NCBI GenBank assembly: GCA_015680685.1
Contig: MNCI01016265.1
Location: 501,474-551,774 of the forward strand
DNA: 50,301 bases
Direction: 5' to 3'
From: Gnetum montanum
Taxonomy: Eukaryota; Streptophyta; Gnetopsida; Gnetales; Gnetaceae
The position numbers and the translations under genes were made by a program. Below the pieces are notes generated by a model, which was given only the letters and a program-made list of their open reading frames with translations, had not been told where the DNA came from and searched no databases. Below, piece after piece: positions 44,471 to 50,301 of this stretch (position 1 is its first letter; each line of letters opens with the position of its first letter).

Positions 44471-44544
44471 CACACGAAGTGATGGGCAAGCGAATATATT
44501 GAATATATATTTATGATCTGATCGGAACTGGGAAGATCCCAGAA

Positions 44545-44645
44545 ACCAGCTGCAGATGTCTCAGATTACATGGCCTTTCCAAAAATGGGGCCTTGACCTC
44601 ATTGGAACCATTAATTTCAATCAATAAACTGGCTAAAAGACCAAA
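44545..44645 (+). pseudogene. Short Ty3/gypsy integrase scrap
   Basis: ITWPFQKWGLDLIGTIN matches the start of the integrase core (PWPF..WGLDLIGPI) of gypsy elements. Nothing else of the element is seen nearby. Confidence 0.5.
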
Positions 44646-44988
44646 CTAGATAGTCTGAAAGTGTCGAAAAGTATAGGTCTTTTTTTATTGCGGGTTGACA
44701 AAAAGAGAAAGAATCATTTATTGACACAAAAAAAGTTGGGGAAAACTTAGGAAATGATTTCATCATTGAACCTTATACTTTTTTTTATGAGCACAAGCGC
44801 TAGCATCGTCATGCACTATCCAGTCTCAGTTCTCGTATTTGGCTGCCCATCATTGGCTAGCATCAATTGAGCGAGGTTAGCTAGTTATTTGTCATTTCAG
44901 GTTTAGCCTATGATGTTTTTGGTAGCTCTCGGAATAAGCTTTACCTTGAGAAAAAAGGTTTTGTTTTAGTATAGTGGATAAAAATCGC

Positions 44989-45110
44989 AGGGCTATAGCT
45001 CAATCGGTAGAGCACCTTGTTTACATGTGCGCCTGTTCTTTTAAGTCATTCAATTTGAATGCTACATTAAGCCAGATGATGGTTAAGAAAAAAACTTGCC
45101 CATTAATACG
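44989..45110 (+). pseudogene. trnV-UAC: Nuclear plastid insertion: trnV-UAC 5' exon and intron start
   Basis: AGGGCTATAGCTCAATCGGT and AGAGCACCTTGTTTACAT match the 5' exon of plastid tRNA-Val(UAC), including acceptor stem, D-arm and the TAC anticodon at 45022-45024. The next bases, GTGCGCC, fit the 5' end of the group II intron that splits this gene in plastids. The 3' exon is missing. One D-loop base is lost and the anticodon stem has a change, so this is an old fragment, not a working tRNA. Confidence 0.75.
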
Positions 45111-45234
45111 TATTTGCATAATTGCTACATCTACAATAGTAACAAGTGAAGCATGATTTTGGGGAGGAAGCAACTAGCAAACAAAAGTTGCTTGGGTTGT
45201 TATTTGATTATTTCTATTTATAAAATAAAAAGGT

Positions 45235-45770
45235 CTACCTTGACTTAAAAGCAATTAGATCCCCTAGTTGGTTCCACACCCCACAGAACCCCCCCAACAA
45301 GGAAGTAGAGAAGCTTAGATGGGCCAAGCCCCAGACCCACATCCCAATAAGCCATAGACAAAAGCCCAAGCTACCAAGGGCACAAAAATTGCAGAGACCC
45401 ACAGTAGGCCCCAAAGCGCAATAGAAACAAGGGTGAGTCAAACAAAAATGGATCAAGTGAGATCCAAAGAACTTGTGAAGAGAGACAGTAACGAAAAGAG
45501 AAATAGAAAAGAGAAAACCTAGCACCGGAGGGGCCCAGAGTCCCCCCACCACACGAGCAACCCTAAATTTGTCTCTGCAACCTTGTATAGGGGCATATGG
45601 CCCATTCTTGTGTGTGAATGACATGAAGTACAGCCCAATGACACTAAATTGCTACAAACACCATAGTCCGTTGAAAATCTTTGTATGTTTCCTCTTTGTG
45701 CACGTGTTCCAACTCATTGCTGGTCTCGTCAAGATGAACCTTGGTTGAAAACCAAAGATTTCTATGGTTC
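45235..45770 (-). mobile_element. LINE 3' end copy F with J-like remnant
   Basis: On the minus strand STKVHLDETSNELEHVHKEE, then TYKDFQRTMVF and a stop, matching the J-like end of copy A (STKLHPD...L.EEVYTDFQQA), with HLD for HPD. The 3' UTR runs to 45235 (frame 45235-45624 is only the UTR read through). Confidence 0.55.
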
Positions 45771-45970
45771 TCATTGTTCTTGTAGATAGGTAGTACAATA
45801 CTTTTCTTCCAACTATTTGGCATTTGCCTCTCCTAGATCTTGTTGAATAAGTTTGTCAATTAAGAAATCTTTATATCTCCCATAGACTTTCATATCTCTA
45901 TAGGAATACTTGTTTGGTCTTGTTGTTTTGCCATTCTTTATCTTATAAGAGCTTTCTTTACTTCAAAGCC
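45771..45970 (-). pseudogene. RTE reverse transcriptase fragment
   Basis: On the minus strand W-K-K-S-I-V-L-P-I-Y-K-N matches the W..S.(L/I)VPIYKNKGD block of RTE. It abuts the J-like remnant in the same orientation. Confidence 0.45.
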
Positions 45971-46034
45971 AAAGTATAAAAAATATAGAGAACTACTCTA
46001 GTAGCAAAACCAAATCTCATGAAACCATAGTGCA

Positions 46035-46620
46035 ACAACTTTTTTTTTTTTGGGAAAAAGGTCGAGTTATATTAATCCAAAAAATAGCTATACAATTGGA
46101 TAGCTTGGGTCAGCAATCCCATGCCCCATAACACAACCATGTGTTCGGATCACCATCCTCATGCCCTCGTGCCCCTTGCTAGCGACATGGGCTAGAAACC
46201 CACGCCTAACATCCCAAGACCCCACGCCCCCACAAGCTGATCGGGCCACAGCGTAGCCCCAACTAGAATTAAACAAAAAGCGCCCCAACTAGAATTAAAC
46301 AAAAAGCCACCATTAAGTTTGTGCATCTTGGCTGAAGCCCCCACCCCCCACGGTCTTGTCTAGCTTGGTCGCCGATGTTTTGCTCTTTGACTCAACCGAG
46401 GTTGTGGGTAGCCTTGTATTGGCCATGGTTTGCCTGTCGATAATACTAGGGCCAAGCACCAAGCACCAACCGCCAGTTGTCTTCAATAAGTTGCACTAGG
46501 CTTGTTCGATGCTTAGAAATCCATCGCAAGTCCTGAAGCCTTTGAGAAATCGCCTCCCTTTGTACCTCATTCCAGAGCGGCTCCCATCGCAGTTGCCATT
46601 GCTCTTAAGACTCATTGAAA
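46035..46620 (-). repeat. LINE 3' UTR fragment
   Basis: T11 then GGGAAAAAGGTCGAGTTATATTAATCC is the complement of the shared LINE 3' end. The following GC-rich text resembles LINE 3' UTR. A 27-bp tandem pair (CCCCAACTAGAATTAAACAA) lies at 46257-46310. Confidence 0.55.
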
Positions 46621-49090
46621 CACTCTTATCTTGAAGTTTTTGTTACACTTTCTTACTCCTTTGCTGGTGAAGTTGAGAAGAGGAGAAGTAAAGCAGAACC
46701 AAGAAGTCACATCAAGACTGTACAATGAATCTAACATTACAGTGATGAACGATGAAATGACAACAATCCCTTGAAATGATGGAGGGTCCACATCAATCCG
46801 TTAATGACAATAGAAGACAATTTTGTAACAATTACATTTATTATAGTATATGTTGTGGAATTGTTAAAAAATGATCATGGCGCAATCATGTAGGATACTC
46901 ATCAACCTGTGAATGACAGATAGAAGACAATTATGTAACAATTACATGTATACTACATCTTGTGGGATTTTTTAAAAATGATTATGACAGGGATTAGTGT
47001 TACATAGTAATTAAAGTCCTGGGTAATTTTCTAACATGGTATTAAAGTTTGAGTTTCTTTAACATCGAAATTTTGACCAAGTATGGAGTTGGATGAAAGA
47101 ATTGAAGAAGAATAAAAATAGAAAAACTGAATTGAAGAACGATTTGCATTAAGGAATGTTATGGAAAAAAATATGATCCATAACTAAAGTAAACTGAGAT
47201 ATGACAAATAATAATTAATGTTCAAGTTTGCAAACTGCATAGAATGAGGAAATTTCTTAAAGTCTCTGAACCAGCAATCAGGTCCCTATCCTTGTGAACC
47301 ACCACATCATAGATAGATCTGAGTTTTTCAAGTTTCTCGTTACCTGCAAGGTTTTTATTTGGATGAAAAGCAAGGGTTCACCTTCCATTGGTTGACTTTA
47401 TTTGTTGTGGTGTGACATACTTGTTAAGTACAAGTTGAGCGAGGGGACATTTTCTGAAGTTTAGGAACCAGTTGTGTGTGTCCATCACCATGTTTGCCCT
47501 ATGCTTTGTGTATTAGCTGGTCCTTGGCCTTGTGTATTGGCTTATTTTTGTGAAACAGTCGAATTTTAACAGTATTTTGCATAAATGTTTGTATATCTCA
47601 GTTATCAAAAAAACTTTGAGGTTGACTACTTATTTTGGACTTGAGCCTACCAATTAAGACTGACAAATCTGGCTTCATCTGAATGAATTTGGGTTCCAAA
47701 TTTGACGGCTTTGGAGAGATCAGTGATTACCCTGGTAAATTGTTATGTTTGAAATTTTCTCCATCTGGGCTCAATGAGGTCATCATCAATACTAGTTCTT
47801 CCAACATAGGCATGGCCATGTTCCTGGAATCCATGTTTAATTTCCTGGCCTAAATCTCACATGAATGGGTAGTATTGCCTCATCCTGTAGAACATTAGAA
47901 ACTGCATGTATTTTGTATAATGGGATTTTCTTGAATGGCTGTAGCGTAAAACCAAACTTTTTTTTATTTGGTCTTGGTATCAACATTCAGAGAAGTTGCA
48001 AACTGGAAACATGAGTCTAAATATTGTTGTTTTTCTCTTCTAACTGATAGGACGCCTAGTAGTCACCCTCTAAAGATCAGTAATTTTTTTTGGGTACACA
48101 AAGCTATAGTTACACTAGCAACTTGTGAGGATGTGACACATGTAATAATGGGTTGACTAGAGAGCCTACATACCTCCATTCTTTCTTAGTTTAGGTTGTT
48201 GATGAGAGAACGTACCACTTTTTGTAATGCTAAGTATTGAAGCATTGTTTGCTTAGTTGTACTATGATAACTGACAATGAATACAACCTATGGTTTTGGG
48301 TCATAATTATTTGTTATTCTTAAACATTTGGCTGATTACCCAAAAGAAAGAGTATTTAGTTGTATATCATTTAAGTCCATAAAAGGGTAGCTTTATTTGA
48401 CACCTTGTCAAGGTCATGGTTAGCACAATTATGTGACTCACTTGTTTGCAAATTTCGGTTTACAAACAACACCGACAGACGTGGTTGGATGTATTCTTAA
48501 TCCTCCACTATGTTTCTACCATACAAGATCATTTAATTTATAATTTATAGTAGGCTTCAAACAATGGTTGGGAGTAAAAAATGTATGGGTTTCAACAACT
48601 TTGCCCATGCAATGTGGTGTTGCATTCTTGCATTGAGGCCCATCCAACTTGAAGAATCCGGTCACTATTTGGCCATGAGTTGGATTATCTTTGGGTTTTA
48701 AACTACATAAACAAGGCTTGGCTCAACCATCATTTTTGGCCTATACTTTGATATACCCCCAAGATAGGTGATCGGGGATCATACATGAGGTGGGTATACA
48801 CTTACGAATGGTGCCTACATTATTGAAAACCTTGGGGTGTTGTGCTACTCAACCCCCTTGGGTTTAATGAATTCGGATATTAAGCTGAAATAAGCATGTG
48901 TATAGGTAGGGTTAGTGGTGCTTATCTCCAAATCTAGGGTAGTTTGTATGCAATATAAATAAACAATGCAACCCATCCATTCAAGGTATGGGGATGAATA
49001 TATTATTACTAAAATGATTAGTTAATGATCCTTAAAAATACTACATGCTCCACATAATGCACACTAATCAAATACATCATTCACCTAATT
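46620..49090. other. Unassigned AT-rich sequence with one direct repeat
   Basis: No gene or transposon domain recognised. Bases 46790-46870 and 46898-46975 are related direct copies (AGAAGACAATT.TGTAACAATTACAT shared). I looked here for the missing LIN37 C-terminal exons and did not find them. Confidence 0.45.
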
Positions 49091-49097
49091 ACTAACT

Positions 49098-50301
49098 ATG
49101 AGTTTAGGTGGGCGGAAACTGATGGCGACCGCAACAACCGCAACATCAACCGGTGCAACAGCAACCGGCGCAACAGGCGTAGCAGCAGCAACAACAGCAA
49201 CAACTGCAGGAGCAGCAGCAATTACAGCAGCAACAATAGGAGCAGCAGTAGCAGATACAACAACAACCACAGCAGCAGAAACTGCAGAAGTTGCAATAGC
49301 AGGAGCAACAAAAACTGCTGGAGCGGCAATCGGCGCAGCAACCGCAGTAGCCTCTTCTGTTGAGGATGGGCCCAATGGGTTGGGGGTTGAGAAACCCGAT
49401 GGCACCATCGTGGCCCACTCCCGCAGTGACCACACCCTGCGGCTGCAGGTCCACCACCCCCCGTTTGAGGGCGTCCGAACAATGGAGAGGAGCCTCATTG
49501 GCCGCTTCATCTCCCGAGGGGCCTGCCTGTGACTGGACCTCATCCATCGGTGGGCGAAGGAGCAATGGAAAGTGGGTGATGTCGATGTTCAGAGCCTATT
49601 CGAGGACCTGCTCCTCTTTGTCCTCCCCTCCCTGTAGCCAGGGACTCTGTGCTGCTCGGTGGCCTGTGGTTCTACGGGGCTCAGGGGCTTGCATTGACCC
49701 CTTGGTGCCCCGAGGCCCACCGAGAGGCCGACTTGTTCACTCGGGCCCTGGTTTGGGTGCGGGTGGCCGGTATTTCCTGGGAACTCTGGAACCTCGAATT
49801 CCTGACGGAGGTTGCAGTGTTTTTCGATGACTTCATCGCCTTTGACCGCTTCACGTGGTCAATGGAGAGAATGGGCTTCGCACGCTTCTGCGTCTGGCGC
49901 AATCTGTCGGAGACCGACCTCGTCCGGGCGGTAGTGTTGAAACTCCCTGGGGGGGACGAAACCCTCCAAGTCACTTTCGAGAACCTAGGAGCAGATCCTA
50001 CCCCGACACGTGACATGGACAGCCAGGCGAGTAGGCCTGATGGGTGCGGGTGTTGTGGGAAACCCGAACACCTAGAAGCAGACTGTCGATTTCGCAAGGC
50101 GAGGTCGAGGGCCTTAGCACGACAGTTGTTCGAGGGGGGCAACAGGGTCACCATGGGACGCAAAGGATGCTTGTGCCGCCCGTCCAAGCCCCCCGCCCGA
50201 AGTAAACCCCCCAATGCTCCCCAACCTCGCCCCCCTCTACCTCACTCCCCCCACCCGCGAAGCCTCTCACGCAACAACAAAACCTCCCCTTACCTCCCCC
50301 C
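49098..50301 (+). pseudogene. LINE ORF1 (DUF4283-like plus zinc knuckle), cut by window end
   Basis: GC-rich and on the + strand. A low-complexity CAG/CAA/GCA tract (49124-49350) is followed by MERSLIGRFISRGACL, TGA, then LDLIHRWAKEQWKVGDVDVQ and DLLLFVLPS. After a frameshift near 49620 the frame is open to the window end: LWFYGAQGLALTPWCPEA, LVWVRVAGISWELWN, FLTEVAVFFDDFIAF, WSMERMGFARFCV, then a CCHC zinc knuckle CGCCGKPEHLEADC at 50047-50088 and a Pro/Arg-rich tail. This is the DUF4283-zinc-knuckle layout of plant LINE ORF1 proteins, which bind nucleic acid. One TGA and one frameshift; much better preserved than the other LINEs here. Confidence 0.75.
49124..49350 (+). repeat. Impure CAG/CAA trinucleotide tract
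   Basis: Reads as poly-Gln with a few TAG codons in one frame and as Ala/Thr-rich in another. The Gln frame is likely the ancestral one, since every interruption is one C-to-T change from CAG. Confidence 0.8.

Noticed and set aside
44989-45060. Functional nuclear tRNA gene
   Set aside because: Only the 5' exon of a plastid tRNA with intron start is present; no T-arm or 3' acceptor strand.
45235-45624. 129-codon minus-strand frame
   Set aside because: Lies after the stop of the J-like ORF and corresponds to LINE 3' UTR.
46650-46790. Basic frame KLRRGEVKQNQEVTSRL as the missing LIN37 C-terminal exon
   Set aside because: No acceptor in phase and no match to the expected basic helix pattern.
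49098-49532. Ala/Thr-rich protein of 144 residues
   Set aside because: The frame is a by-product of the CAG/CAA tract; the downstream ORF1 match and C-to-T pattern favour the Gln frame as ancestral in the tract.
49085-49565. Minus-strand Cys-rich and Leu-rich frames at the end of the window
   Set aside because: Shadows of the trinucleotide tract with no homology.

Overview
The window looks like nuclear DNA of a seed plant with a large, repeat-filled genome. A gymnosperm is plausible, but this is inferred from intron size and repeat decay only. It is AT-rich, has almost no long intact reading frames, and is filled with decayed, nested retroelements. It also holds a nuclear fragment of the plastid trnV-UAC gene.

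The one host gene I can support is on the + strand. Four short exons (14088-14146, 14251-14299, 28631-28714, 39201-39317) have consensus splice sites and matching phases. Together they give the core of a LIN37-type protein, the DREAM/MuvB cell-cycle repressor subunit. A probable first coding exon lies at 10156-10248. Introns of about 14.3 and 10.5 kb are filled with transposons, and the 3' end of the gene was not found in the window.

Layout. 1-9170: a Ty1/copia element split by a Ty3/gypsy element (847-7232). The target duplication is visible and the copia reading frame resumes across the insertion. 9180-14300: gene 5' region and first exons, with one assembly gap (N at 11857). 14300-28630: intron with RTE-clade LINE scraps and antisense L1-type LINEs; one LINE is interrupted by a TGTAAC...-type long terminal repeat (18124-20829). 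28715-39200: intron with LINE 3' modules, RTE fragments and a 5.1-kb LTR-type element (31672-36808). 39318-46620: a longer antisense L1 LINE, two assembly gaps that bracket a small contig placed backwards, the plastid fragment and more LINE 3' ends. 46620-49090: unassigned. 49098-50301: GC-rich LINE ORF1 on the + strand, cut by the window end.

The most unusual signal is a protein module found only in the antisense LINE material and one + strand copy. It consists of a novel N-terminal region, a coiled coil and a J-domain-like segment with an HPD (or HLD) tripeptide, followed by a 3' UTR and a shared 3' end. In three loci it lies directly downstream of endonuclease/reverse-transcriptase sequence in the same orientation. 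This suggests a LINE lineage with an extra 3' ORF encoding a J-domain-like protein.
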